This document shows positions 32,825 through 40,717 of a stretch of DNA of 44,654 nucleotides, one piece after another. The position numbers were made by a program, and so were the translations under genes. Source of the stretch: Eubacterium sp. (GTDB lineage: Bacteria; Bacillota; Clostridia; Lachnospirales; Lachnospiraceae); NCBI GenBank assembly GCA_017420535.1, contig JAFOIV010000039.1, positions 1 to 44,654 on the forward strand, read 5' to 3'. How positions within the stretch are numbered: the stretch's first letter is position 1; every line of letters starts with the position of its first letter. The notes beneath the pieces were generated by a model, which searched no databases, was not told the DNA's origin, and saw only the letters and a program-made list of their open reading frames with translations.

Positions 32825-33919
32825 CTATATAATTTTTTTAATAAAAGGTATTTTTTTCAAAACGATTGTTATTATTGTTCCTGATATCATACTAAAGATG
32901 ATCCATCCAATCGTAACCATCATTGTAGGTAATAATGGTTCCATACGATTATTATAATCTTCAAAGAACAACTGTTTCAGACAAGGATCTATCATATATA
33001 TTCCTAATGTCATCGATCCCATAAAACAAACTACTTTTTCAACTCTTGGCCTGTATGTTTTATTTTTTACTATAACCAGATATTTAATAACAATAAATAC
33101 TACTATTGTTGTCATATAATCAAATAACTGAACATAGTTTTGTGAATAACTTCCATTTATCTTTGCATCCATAAGAGTACAGACATTTGATAACGCAATT
33201 CCGATAATTCCAAGTAGAATTAATGTAACTAGATGCTTTGTTTTTATTTTAGTATAATTTATATTATGCTCCAAATAATAACCTACCAATGTATAAAAGA
33301 ATGGTTTTTCAAAAGCAAATGGAACAGAAAAATCTCCACAGATATAAATGCTTATGTCAATCTTACGATATGCCAGGAATATATTAATCATTGGAAATAA
33401 TGAAGCTGTTACAAAATGTAAGATAATCAAAGCTATTATTTCCGTTTTTGTTATTTCTTTTGCTATTCTTTGCATAAAAGGAAGTAAAAATAAAACTCCA
33501 AGATATGCATATAAATACCAATATGTTCCAGCCCCTGGTATTGACTTGTTTAAAAGGCTTAAAAAGAAGTCTTTTATCTTTAGATCTGGGCTCTTTCCTT
33601 TCACTAGGAATTCGTATTTTTGTATTATAAACAATATTGCATTAAATAATACAAGTAAATAAATTATTCTTAATGTTCTTTTCTTTTGTACTGATATAAA
33701 ATCATCACTTCTGCCAAACAGTAAAGCGCCACTTATCATAAAGAATATTGGCACATTAATCCTTGTTAGCATGGTTAAAGTCATATATCCCATCTGTTTT
33801 AATCCACTAGATTTATTGAATAGCATATATCCTGGCAAATGATTAAATAATACCAAAGTACATGCGATAATACGCATTATTTCAAAATATATTTTTTTAT
33901 TTTTACCCTCTAAACTCAT
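32825..33919 (-). CDS. Acyltransferase-3 family membrane protein
   Basis: A 364-residue protein with ten hydrophobic segments. It starts KKIYFEIMRIIACTLVLFNH, the acyltransferase-3 (OafA/WecH) signature with the conserved His, and later has the PIFFMISGALLFG segment with the Ser-Gly pair. Members acetylate or succinylate surface sugars, lipids or peptidoglycan. No extracellular SGNH domain is attached. Its start overlaps the methyltransferase stop by 17 bp, so it is probably translationally coupled with that gene. Confidence 0.9.
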   Translation of the reverse strand: MSLEGKNKKIYFEIMRIIACTLVLFNHLPGYMLFNKSSGLKQMGYMTLTMLTRINVPIFFMISGALLFGRSDDFISVQKKRTLRIIYLLVLFNAILFIIQKYEFLVKGKSPDLKIKDFFLSLLNKSIPGAGTYWYLYAYLGVLFLLPFMQRIAKEITKTEIIALIILHFVTASLFPMINIFLAYRKIDISIYICGDFSVPFAFEKPFFYTLVGYYLEHNINYTKIKTKHLVTLILLGIIGIALSNVCTLMDAKINGSYSQNYVQLFDYMTTIVVFIVIKYLVIVKNKTYRPRVEKVVCFMGSMTLGIYMIDPCLKQLFFEDYNNRMEPLLPTMMVTIGWIIFSMISGTIITIVLKKIPFIKKII

Positions 33920-34520
33920 TTTTCCCTCCAGTTTTCATTTTTAAAAATATTAAATTCAGCCACATTTCATCTTCTCTGCCTGGTCTTGCATCGCATGATT
34001 TCCACTTTTCTACTTCATTAAGTTCCGGGAAATGTTCCATAAATCCAGCAAGACTTTCAAAGGTAAAATCTGTAAAATATCTTTCATTTCGCTCTCCCTC
34101 AAAATCACCGTATTTAAAGGATGCATAGATATAACCGCCAGGCTTTAGCGCCTTTATCATCTTATTAAATACTATTTTCAGCCGTTCTTTGGGAAGATGA
34201 AGTATGGAAGCGCAGGCCCAGATGCCGTCATACTTTTCTATTTCGCTCAGCTCTTCAAAAAGCATCTGTCTTACCTTTATCCCGGTATTTCTGCTGGCTA
34301 TCACACAAAGTTCTTTTGATCCGTCTGTTGCATCCACCTTAAAACCTTTATCTATAAAGGCTTTGGTATCTCTTCCTGCTCCACAGCCAAAATCAAGGAT
34401 ATAAGCCTTATCAGGAAGTAAAGACATAAATTTATTCTGAACTTCATTAAAATCAACTTTTAATGTGTTTTCTGCAAAAACAGATGCATTTTCATCATAA
34501 TATTTAAGTGTATTTGTCAT
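33903..34520 (-). CDS. Class I SAM-dependent methyltransferase
   Basis: A 205-residue soluble protein with Rossmann motif I YILDFGCGAGRDTKAF near residues 40-55, the acidic end of strand two (VDATDGS), and the post-motif IWACASILHLPKERL. It resembles small-molecule or tellurite-resistance-type (TehB-like) methyltransferases. The substrate is not evident. It starts after AGGAAATAAAA and overlaps the acyltransferase gene downstream by 17 bp. Confidence 0.9.
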   Translation of the reverse strand: MTNTLKYYDENASVFAENTLKVDFNEVQNKFMSLLPDKAYILDFGCGAGRDTKAFIDKGFKVDATDGSKELCVIASRNTGIKVRQMLFEELSEIEKYDGIWACASILHLPKERLKIVFNKMIKALKPGGYIYASFKYGDFEGERNERYFTDFTFESLAGFMEHFPELNEVEKWKSCDARPGREDEMWLNLIFLKMKTGGKNEFRG

Positions 34521-34529
34521 TTTTATTTC

Positions 34530-34745
34530 CTATATTTTTTCTTTGCAACAATCGGCAAATGAATTACTATCCTTATTCTTGGTTGACATAAAAGTGGACC
34601 ACTGTCTCCGGGACTTAAGGTCCATTTTTATAATATTACATTTTTCTTTTTTTGTCGTCTGTTTATTTACAATAGAAAAAGGAATTGTTTTTTTAGGTAT
34701 TAACATCTGATCAAATACAACATGTTCTCTTTTTTTCTTTCCCAT
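34530..34745 (-). CDS. Small basic ORF interrupted by a palindromic repeat
   Basis: A 71-residue frame with GGAGGG 5 nt before its start. The first 40 residues (MGKKKREHVVFDQMLIPKK...) are basic and unassigned. Residues 41-56 (MDLKSRRQWSTFMSTK) are simply the translation of palindromic repeat copy A. The original gene may have ended before the repeat or been truncated by it. Because the ribosome site is good and the frame stays open, expression is possible. The family is not recognised. Confidence 0.4.
   Translation of the reverse strand: MGKKKREHVVFDQMLIPKKTIPFSIVNKQTTKKEKCNIIKMDLKSRRQWSTFMSTKNKDSNSFADCCKEKI
34581..34632. repeat. Palindromic repeat, copy A
   Basis: GGTTGACATAAAAGTGGACC, then ACTGTCTCCGGGACTTAA, then GGTCCATTTTTAT. 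It has the same layout as copies B-E, a GTGGACC/GGTCCAT stem with a G-T pair and a CTCCGGGA loop. The right terminal GTTAAC is lost. It lies inside the 71-residue ORF at 34530-34745. Confidence 0.85.
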
Positions 34746-34836
34746 AGACCCTCCATTTTTCTAGCTAATTGTATCGCGTCTCACTTCATTTCTAGCTTTT
34801 TTCGCCAGCCTTTAGATTCACTTTACGGCTGGAATT

Positions 34837-35973
34837 TTAGCTCATTCCGCCAGCCTTGTAGTTATAGACAGGTTTTATTATCTTATCGATTCTTATGGTA
34901 TCCCTGATCACTTTTGCAATATCATCTATCTTTCTATATGCAAATGGGCTTTCGTCCAGCGTATCCTTATTGATACAGATTGAATGAATACCTTCCATTT
35001 CCTTTTTAAACTCTGACACTGTGTGATGCTCTACTACTTCTGATCTGCGGTAAATTCTTCCTGCTCCGTGTGGCGCAGAGTAATTCCATTCAGGATTTCC
35101 AAGTCCCGTTCCAAGGATTATCCCGTCACGCATATTGATAGGAATTATCACTCTCTCACCATCTTTTGCACTGATGGCACCTTTCCTTAGGAGTGGGGCA
35201 TTTCCAGAGAAATCAACATAATTATGGACTACGCAAAAACTGTCCTCAACCTTCCATTTCATCCCTTTTACAATGGATTCAATGATAGCTTCCCTGTTGA
35301 TACGGGCGAAATCCTGGATTATCTCTAGATCATAAAAGTAGTCCTCCATAAGTTCCCCCGTAAGGCTGGTCATTTCATAAGAAGCATAACCCTGCTTTTT
35401 TCTTTGCATTTCCTTTTGCCCGGCACGTAGGTAATACTCCGCAACTTCTATCCCTAAGTGCCTGCTTCCTGAGTGGACCGTCAGATAAATATTTTCTTCC
35501 TCATCTTTATCAACTTCAATAAAATGATTCCCTCCCCCTAGAGTTCCTATGCTCAGCTTTGCTTTCGCTTCACTTATAGATTTTGCAGACTTAAGTTTCG
35601 AAAGGTCGATCCTATCTGCAAATTTATGCTCTTTTCTTTGTATTGCAGGGCCCACGGGAACATTTTCCCTGATAACGCTGTCGAGCTGCTGAAACTGAAG
35701 GGCCTTTGACTTTATCTTTGCAATAGTCATTCCACAGCCGATATCAACTCCCACAAGGCTTGGAAGTATTACATCTTTCACAGTCATTGTAAAGCCTATG
35801 GTTCCGACTTTTCCTGGGTGAACATCCGGCATAACACGGATCTTAGAGCCTTGTGCAACCGGATTATCACATATCATCTGCAGCTGTTTTCTTGCATATT
35901 CATCAAGGGAATATAGCTCATTTTCAACTGTATAAACTTTTGCATTAGTATATTTTCCATATATTGTAATCAT
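34837..35973 (-). CDS. rtcB: RtcB-family RNA ligase
   Basis: A 378-residue protein, slightly shorter than E. coli RtcB. Metal and nucleotide motifs are intact: MPDVHPGKVGTIGF, GVDIGCGM (Asp and Cys metal ligands), LGGGNHFIEV, VHSGSRHLG, and SAPHGAGRIYRRSE near residue 300, whose His would carry GMP. RtcB joins 2',3'-cyclic phosphate and 5'-OH RNA ends using GTP and Mn, in tRNA splicing or repair. No archease gene is seen. It follows a small Cys-rich protein gene by 24 bp. The DUF2828/tRNA-like RNA genes 12 kb away may belong to the same biology. Confidence 0.95.
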   Translation of the reverse strand: MITIYGKYTNAKVYTVENELYSLDEYARKQLQMICDNPVAQGSKIRVMPDVHPGKVGTIGFTMTVKDVILPSLVGVDIGCGMTIAKIKSKALQFQQLDSVIRENVPVGPAIQRKEHKFADRIDLSKLKSAKSISEAKAKLSIGTLGGGNHFIEVDKDEEENIYLTVHSGSRHLGIEVAEYYLRAGQKEMQRKKQGYASYEMTSLTGELMEDYFYDLEIIQDFARINREAIIESIVKGMKWKVEDSFCVVHNYVDFSGNAPLLRKGAISAKDGERVIIPINMRDGIILGTGLGNPEWNYSAPHGAGRIYRRSEVVEHHTVSEFKKEMEGIHSICINKDTLDESPFAYRKIDDIAKVIRDTIRIDKIIKPVYNYKAGGMS

Positions 35974-35997
35974 ATCTTGTTTTTCTCACTTTCCTTT

Positions 35998-36189
35998 TTA
36001 GTTCCATTTGTCATGCCTGTCCTTATCTTTTTGTTTTTTTGCCTTAAATGACTCTTTTATTTTTTTAGTCTTTCGCGGCTGATATTTCGGACAGTTCTTA
36101 CACTTCTTTAGATTTACTTTTACAAATCCTTTTTCGCAATCTGCATCCTTACAAATGTAATAAATGCAGGGTTCTGATCTATCTTTCAT
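35998..36189 (-). CDS. Small Cys-rich protein upstream of rtcB
   Basis: A 63-residue basic protein starting MKDRSEPCIYYICKDADCEK. Five Cys residues within the first 35 (C..4..C..5..C, later CKNC) could bind zinc, and a Lys-rich tail follows (KKIKESFKAKKQKDKD). The frame is open 52 codons further upstream, but that part is tandem-repeat DNA without a ribosome site. The chosen ATG follows AGAAAGAAG. Placed 24 bp before rtcB, it probably shares its transcript and may bind RNA. No named family is known to me. Confidence 0.65.
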   Translation of the reverse strand: MKDRSEPCIYYICKDADCEKGFVKVNLKKCKNCPKYQPRKTKKIKESFKAKKQKDKDRHDKWN

Positions 36190-36241
36190 AATAATTCTTC
36201 TTTCTTTTTTATTAATAGGGAGTAATGCTTCTTTAGGAATC

Positions 36242-36320
36242 ATGATTTCTTGGCTTATCCCCTGGTGTATGATTCCTTGTTTTTTCCCTTGTGCATGATT
36301 TCTTGTTTTTTCCCCGGTGT
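36242..36320. repeat. Three tandem 26-27 bp repeats upstream of the Cys-rich/rtcB genes
   Basis: Units start with ATGATTTCTTG (36242), ATGATTCCTTG (36269) and ATGATTTCTTG (36295), and end CCCCTGGTGT, CCCTTGTGC and CCCCGGTGT. A partial fourth start follows at 36321. The 26-bp period is not a multiple of three, so the repeat is not selected as protein. It lies between the leader terminator and the Cys-rich gene, where it would form part of the transcript. Confidence 0.8.
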
Positions 36321-36341
36321 ATGATTTTAGGCATACAAAAA

Positions 36342-36379
36342 ACACCCCTGGCGTGATTTTTAACCACGCAAAGAGGTGT
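36342..36379 (-). terminator. Intrinsic terminator between the leader peptide gene and rtcB
   Basis: ACACC...GCGTGG and CACGC...GGTGT form a stem on the minus strand with a 7-nt AT loop and a small internal loop, followed by TTTTTTG. It ends the transcript from the 36563-36591 promoter unless read through or prevented. Confidence 0.8.
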
Positions 36380-36427
36380 CAGTCATCTCAATCAATATTA
36401 AAATAAAATCCCTTTAACTATTTCACG

Positions 36428-36496
36428 TTAATACTTAAGGACAACTGCTGCCTCTAACTCTGTTATTAAGTTATTTCGATTAATAATAATAAACAT
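36428..36496 (-). CDS. 22-residue peptide with a strong ribosome site, candidate rtcB leader peptide
   Basis: The ATG at 36494-36496 has AGGAGG 5 nt upstream. The peptide begins MFIIINRNNLITELEAAVVL and ends with Lys and Tyr before TAA (36428-36430). It is mildly amphipathic with no signal or leader motif. A near-consensus promoter precedes it and an intrinsic terminator follows 49 bp after the stop. The Cys-rich protein and rtcB genes come next in the same direction. This arrangement suits either an independent micropeptide or a translation-coupled attenuation leader. Confidence 0.6.
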   Translation of the reverse strand: MFIIINRNNLITELEAAVVLKY

Positions 36497-36562
36497 GTTG
36501 TCCTCCTTTTCATTCTGGATCAATAGTTACAAGAGACTCGTGCATGTCTCATTCCATAGCTG

Positions 36563-36591
36563 AATATATTATAAATAATTAAATCTGTCAA
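36563..36591 (-). promoter_or_regulatory. Sigma-A promoter of the 22-residue peptide (and possibly rtcB)
   Basis: TTGACA (36586-36591), exactly 17 bp, TATATT (36563-36568) on the minus strand. The leader downstream includes GAGAC/GTCTC, a short hairpin just before the AGGAGG. Confidence 0.8.
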
Positions 36592-36605
36592 CAGCTTAAT
36601 CATTA

Positions 36606-36660
36606 GTTAACATAAAAATGAGCCATAGCCCCCGGGACTATGGCTCATTTTTATGTTAAC
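36606..36660. repeat. Palindromic repeat, copy B
   Basis: Perfect 23-bp arms (36606-36628 and 36638-36660), starting GTTAACATAAAAATGAGCC and closed by loop CCCCCGGGA. A5 and T5 tracts flank the GC-rich centre, as in a bidirectional terminator. It abuts the DUF3592 stop codon at 36661. Confidence 0.95.
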
Positions 36661-37341
36661 CTAGTTTTCCAGGTCTACATAGTATTTATCTTCTTTTTCT
36701 GGATCCAAGTAGATTCTTATTGAATCTCCAGGGTTGTATCTTCCTGATGGATTATCGAAAAGCTGCTGGCTCTTATATTTCTTTACGATCCCGCTGGATG
36801 GATCTGTATAACTGCAGATAATAACATATGGGTGAGAGCCATTTACCTCTATAAACATTTCCTGTTCGATGGAATCAACCACACCGTATATCAGTCTTCC
36901 TGTTTCCCTAAGTTTCTTTCTTCCGTCGCCCTTAAGTCCTGCAATAAGAAGGATTGCTCCCACTGTTCCAAAGACTACGCCAAAGATAACTGGTAAGATA
37001 ATATATAAAACCTCACCTTTTACTCTTACATTACGAGGTTTCTCTGGATTAACAAGAAGAGTTATCTCATCCCCTTCATTCATTGAGGATGAAAAATAAT
37101 TAAGCCTTACATCATTATATTCTTTTCCGTCAAATTCAAATGATACAAAGGCGCTTCCATGTCTTTCCCCATCTGAGTCTCTGCTATATGAAATGTCAGT
37201 GATCACCGCCGTTACTTCCTTTGCTGTTTTATTGAACTTATTTACATTTACGCAAAGTATAGCAAGCACGATAAAAGATATAGCACCTAGCGCTGTAAAA
37301 ATACCTCCAATAAGTTTTAATGCTGATGATGGTTTATTCAT
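36661..37341 (-). CDS. DUF3592 membrane protein
   Basis: A 226-residue protein with two membrane segments (about residues 10-30 and 107-135) enclosing an extracellular beta domain. That domain contains VTAVITDISYSRDSDGE and the closing EITLLVNPEKPRNVRVKG, the DUF3592 pattern. A second copy of the beta module follows the second helix (residues 145-226, closing IRIYLDPEKEDKYYVD), so two related modules face opposite sides or lie in tandem. The function is unknown. AAGGAG precedes the start. It lies between palindromic repeats B and C, so it is probably transcribed alone. Confidence 0.85.
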   Translation of the reverse strand: MNKPSSALKLIGGIFTALGAISFIVLAILCVNVNKFNKTAKEVTAVITDISYSRDSDGERHGSAFVSFEFDGKEYNDVRLNYFSSSMNEGDEITLLVNPEKPRNVRVKGEVLYIILPVIFGVVFGTVGAILLIAGLKGDGRKKLRETGRLIYGVVDSIEQEMFIEVNGSHPYVIICSYTDPSSGIVKKYKSQQLFDNPSGRYNPGDSIRIYLDPEKEDKYYVDLEN

Positions 37342-37397
37342 ATCACCTATTTCTCCTTCTCAAGTCGTAATTTCAATTCATAATGGTAAATCCTATA

Positions 37398-37452
37398 GTT
37401 AACATAAAAATGGACCACTGCCCCCGGGACCTAGGTCCATTTTTATGTTAAC
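37398..37452. repeat. Palindromic repeat, copy C
   Basis: GTTAACATAAAAATGGACC (37398-37416) and its exact inverse at 37434-37452, around ACTG-CCCCCGGGA-CCTA. It contributes the final codons and the TAA stop (37443-37445) of the large permease gene. Confidence 0.95.
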
Positions 37453-39041
37453 TTGTTGATCGAATGATAATTTAGAGCAGCAAGTGTGGTATATAAGGCT
37501 ATTATTATAAGTGCTCCGATCTTAGCATTAAGGTAATAGCAAAATGCGCCGTATCCAGCTACAAGTGCCATTGTAGCAAACATATTAGGCAGAATATATA
37601 CTGTAACTGCGGCGCTCTGCTTCACAACCTGTATCTCATTATCCCATTCATAATTCACATGTTTGAGTCCGCATCTTAGTCCATAAATACTAGAAAAAAA
37701 CACCATGGATGTGATCATCAGTAATCCAAGGATAAATTCTACAAATGTTACCTTCAACGAGATAAGCCCCGTAATTACAGCAAACAAACCCGGCAGAAGA
37801 TTCATATATAAGTTAAAAAGGATCTTGCCTTTATATATATCTTTTTTCTCTATTGGAAGGCTCTGTAAGATCCAGCTGCTCTTTCCTTCAAGCGATGGAC
37901 TCGGCGCTGTGCTAGGTACCATTCCTACGAAAAAGTATACAATCACAGGCCATACCAGCTTAAATGGACTTATATCAAATGGCTCTCCTTTAGCCATAAG
38001 GTTTATCAATTTCTCAATTCCAATAAATGGAATCACGCAACCCACTAAAATACTCAGAACAAATCCCATTCCAATATTAACAGCACAGGTAGTGGATCCT
38101 GTGATCCTTTTAAATTCATTAAAACAAATGCTGTTAATGGTTTTTTTCTTTTTATAATTTGCGGATACATTTACATTTTTACGCTTTTTTCCGGCATTTT
38201 CAAGCAGAGAATTTATCTTTCTGTAATTTATACTGATAAGATTAACACTGGCAATATAAATTATTAATGATACCACGATAAGAAGCAGCACTGCTTTAAT
38301 ATCATGCTTATTTACAGCCTCGCTGAACCATTTATTTGTAAAAAATAATTTAGATAAATTATCGATCTCACTCACTGCCTGTCCCAGCATTTCCTTACTA
38401 TTATCGCTTTTAAAAACGAACTCCAGGACATTTCCCAGGAAGAATAAAGGAATAGTAACAAGAAATGTAAGGATTATCTGTATCATTTTTTTATGTTTTA
38501 CTCTGGCTCCGACATTTGCCACAAGAACTCCCAGCAAAGCCGCAACGACTGTAGGAAAAAGCGGGATAAAAAATGTAAGTCCCATCCAGATTAAAATTGT
38601 TGTAAGGCTTGGCTTCACTGCACCGATATAGCCCAAAAGTATTGAAAATGACATCAATAATTCAAAAGGCAAAAGATCAATATACATGATGAAGAATCGC
38701 GCCGAAACAATAGCCTTTACTGAAAATGGTAAAGACATCAGCATATCATACTCTTTAAAAGAATAGAGATATCCATTTGCCTTAAATATGGTGAAAATAA
38801 GCGCCATGGTGCTGATAGCTGCTGCGACCATGGAAGGAACATTTTCCGTAAGCCCTATCTTTGTAAGGCCGAATCCTGTAAATATTCCGCTGAAAAAAAG
38901 ATATAAAGACAGAAGAAAATATCCTGCTAAAGCTGTCTTTACTGATCTTATTTTGTTTTTATCCTTCGAATTCTTCAGGACATTTATATTGCTTGAAGAA
39001 ATATACATTGTCCTGAGAAGCACCAAGCTATTTGTTTTCAT
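37443..39041 (-). CDS. Large ABC exporter membrane subunit
   Basis: A 532-residue protein with about 14 hydrophobic segments in two halves joined by a basic loop (NAGKKRKNVNVSANYKKKKT, near residue 290). The KEYDMLMSLPFS segment near residue 98 and the second-half segment LEGKSSWILQSLPIEKKDI near 380 are paired motifs common in such double permeases. It overlaps the ATPase gene by 14 bp and would be its partner. The last residues, KLT and stop, are encoded by repeat copy C. The substrate is unknown. Confidence 0.85.
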   Translation of the reverse strand: MKTNSLVLLRTMYISSSNINVLKNSKDKNKIRSVKTALAGYFLLSLYLFFSGIFTGFGLTKIGLTENVPSMVAAAISTMALIFTIFKANGYLYSFKEYDMLMSLPFSVKAIVSARFFIMYIDLLPFELLMSFSILLGYIGAVKPSLTTILIWMGLTFFIPLFPTVVAALLGVLVANVGARVKHKKMIQIILTFLVTIPLFFLGNVLEFVFKSDNSKEMLGQAVSEIDNLSKLFFTNKWFSEAVNKHDIKAVLLLIVVSLIIYIASVNLISINYRKINSLLENAGKKRKNVNVSANYKKKKTINSICFNEFKRITGSTTCAVNIGMGFVLSILVGCVIPFIGIEKLINLMAKGEPFDISPFKLVWPVIVYFFVGMVPSTAPSPSLEGKSSWILQSLPIEKKDIYKGKILFNLYMNLLPGLFAVITGLISLKVTFVEFILGLLMITSMVFFSSIYGLRCGLKHVNYEWDNEIQVVKQSAAVTVYILPNMFATMALVAGYGAFCYYLNAKIGALIIIALYTTLAALNYHSINKLT

Positions 39042-39753
39042 CTAAGGCCTCCAAAAATACATCTTCAAGGGACTGTCCATCTTTAAGAAGATCTTCCATA
39101 CTGCCATTTGCAATTATCTTTCCCTTTTTAATTATGGCAATCTTATTGCATAATTTTTCTGCCACATCTAAAACGTGGGTTGAGAAAAATACCGCACTGC
39201 CTTTTTTACACATATCATGCATTATCTCTTTAAGGATAAATGCTGCCTTTGGATCAAGCCCTACAAATGGCTCGTCCAAAACAAGAAGACGTGGCTCATG
39301 AATTAGAGCTGAAATTATCGCCACCTTCTGCTTCATACCATGTGAGTATGAGCTGATTGTCTCAGCAAGGGCCTCTGTTATTTCAAAACGCACGGCATAA
39401 TCCTCTATCCTTTTCTTTCTATCTTCCTCGCTTACATTAAATGCATCTGCGATAAAATTAAGATACTGCAGACCTGTGAGATTCTCATAAAGATCCGGAT
39501 TATCAGGAATATAAGCTGTTACTCTTTTACATAGAAGGGCCTCTTTCTTAACGTCATGGCCATCAATTTTTATTTCTCCTTCGTCGTAATCAAGAACTCC
39601 AACAACAGCACGAATTGTGGTACTCTTTCCGGCGCCGTTATGGCCTATAAATCCAAAGATATCTCCGCTTTCAACTGAAAGACTCACATTATCACATGCT
39701 GTATTTTCTTTATTATATTTTTTTGTAAAACCATTAATTTCTAATATACTCAT
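39028..39753 (-). CDS. ABC transporter ATPase
   Basis: A 241-residue ATPase with Walker A GHNGAGKSTT near residue 40 (His instead of the common Pro), signature SYSHGMKQKVAI near 135, Walker B LLVLDEPFVGLDP near 155 and H-loop FFSTHVLDVAEKL. It overlaps the double-permease gene and forms a two-gene exporter with it. The gap upstream to the kinase gene contains repeat copy D and a short AT-rich stretch with room for a promoter. Confidence 0.93.
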   Translation of the reverse strand: MSILEINGFTKKYNKENTACDNVSLSVESGDIFGFIGHNGAGKSTTIRAVVGVLDYDEGEIKIDGHDVKKEALLCKRVTAYIPDNPDLYENLTGLQYLNFIADAFNVSEEDRKKRIEDYAVRFEITEALAETISSYSHGMKQKVAIISALIHEPRLLVLDEPFVGLDPKAAFILKEIMHDMCKKGSAVFFSTHVLDVAEKLCNKIAIIKKGKIIANGSMEDLLKDGQSLEDVFLEALDENK

Positions 39754-39807
39754 AACCCGTTATCTCCAATATCTATATTATTTACTTTACTGTCCCCTCA
39801 CCACCTG

Positions 39808-39863
39808 GTTAACATAAAAATGAGCCACTGCCCCCGGGACCTAGGTCCACTTTTATTGTCAAC
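39808..39863. repeat. Palindromic repeat, copy D, coding for the kinase C-terminus
   Basis: Starts GTTAACATAAAAATGAGCC and closes GGTCCACTTTTATTGTCAAC around CCCCCGGGA. The inner stem is mismatched: the left arm is like copy B and the right arm like copies A and E. It encodes the last 14 codons and the stop of the kinase gene. Confidence 0.9.
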
Positions 39864-40705
39864 CTGTTGTGGGTGTAATCAGCTGTGATGCTGCCGCCCA
39901 TTCTTTCCACAAGTGTTCTTGCTATCGAAAGCCCAAGTCCTGTGGAATTTCTGGCGGCTTCCACAGTGTAAAATCTATCGAAAAGCTGCTCCACCTGAAC
40001 CTTGGTAAGACTTTTAGCTTCATTTGAAAATGTAATCTCCCCCTTCGAAGAAAGAACGATCTCCAAATCTCCATCACTATATTTAACTGCATTATTTAAT
40101 AAATTCGAAAAAATCCTGGCCAGATCAGTCTTGCTGCCTTTTCTTATAATACTAACATCCGTAATATCAATTTTCGGCGTAATATTATTCTGACTAAGCA
40201 CCGGATAAAAACTGCTGATACTTTCCTGCAGGATCTGGTTAACGTATACATCCTCTTTCGCAGTTTCATTTTCCTCGGAAACGATAACCGAATAGCGGAA
40301 CAATTCTTCCGTAAGCAGCTTCATTGCTTCAGTTCGGTCCTCAATGGCTGCGATATATTCCCTTATCTCAGAAATATCCTCAGTCTTTTTTATCATATAA
40401 AGATTTCCGGCAATTGCAGTAAGGGGGGTGCGAAGATCATGGGAAATATTAGTAACTGCATTTTTTAGTTCAGTATTTCCATGATAATATTGCAAATGTT
40501 CCTTCCTAAGGACAGTGAGCTGCTTATTGATACTATCCGCAAGCAGCCTCATATCCTTGTCCCTGGAAGGAATATCGATCAGGGTATTGGTATCGGTCTT
40601 AAGCCTGTCAGCAAAATCTTTTGCTATAACTCTGGCCGTTTTTTTCAGCATTATGATCTTTATTGTGGCCGCTATCAGCAAAATGACCAGTAGACCGTAA
40701 ACCAT
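39809..40705 (-). CDS. Sensor histidine kinase of the second exporter system
   Basis: A 298-residue kinase with one N-terminal membrane segment (residues 2-22), almost no sensor domain, H-box SHDLRTPLTAIAGN near residue 95, N-box NLLNNAVKYS near 195, and G-box STGLGLSIARTLVERMGG near 255. It matches kinases that work with Lan/Bcr exporters. The natural end is probably near LTIKV. The final KVDLGPGGSGSFLC is the translation of palindromic repeat D, which also supplies the TAA stop. GGGAGG precedes the start. It is the last gene of the regulator-ATPase-permease-kinase unit. Confidence 0.92.
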   Translation of the reverse strand: MVYGLLVILLIAATIKIIMLKKTARVIAKDFADRLKTDTNTLIDIPSRDKDMRLLADSINKQLTVLRKEHLQYYHGNTELKNAVTNISHDLRTPLTAIAGNLYMIKKTEDISEIREYIAAIEDRTEAMKLLTEELFRYSVIVSEENETAKEDVYVNQILQESISSFYPVLSQNNITPKIDITDVSIIRKGSKTDLARIFSNLLNNAVKYSDGDLEIVLSSKGEITFSNEAKSLTKVQVEQLFDRFYTVEAARNSTGLGLSIARTLVERMGGSITADYTHNRLTIKVDLGPGGSGSFLC

Positions 40706-40717
40706 ATAATTCCTCCC

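Noticed and set aside
36242-36320. CRISPR array or repeat protein
   Set aside because: Units are contiguous without spacers, and the 26-bp period shifts the reading frame, so neither explanation holds.
36190-36345. N-terminal extension of the Cys-rich protein
   Set aside because: It would translate the tandem repeat and part of the region next to the terminator, and it lacks a ribosome site. The internal ATG at 36187-36189 is better supported.
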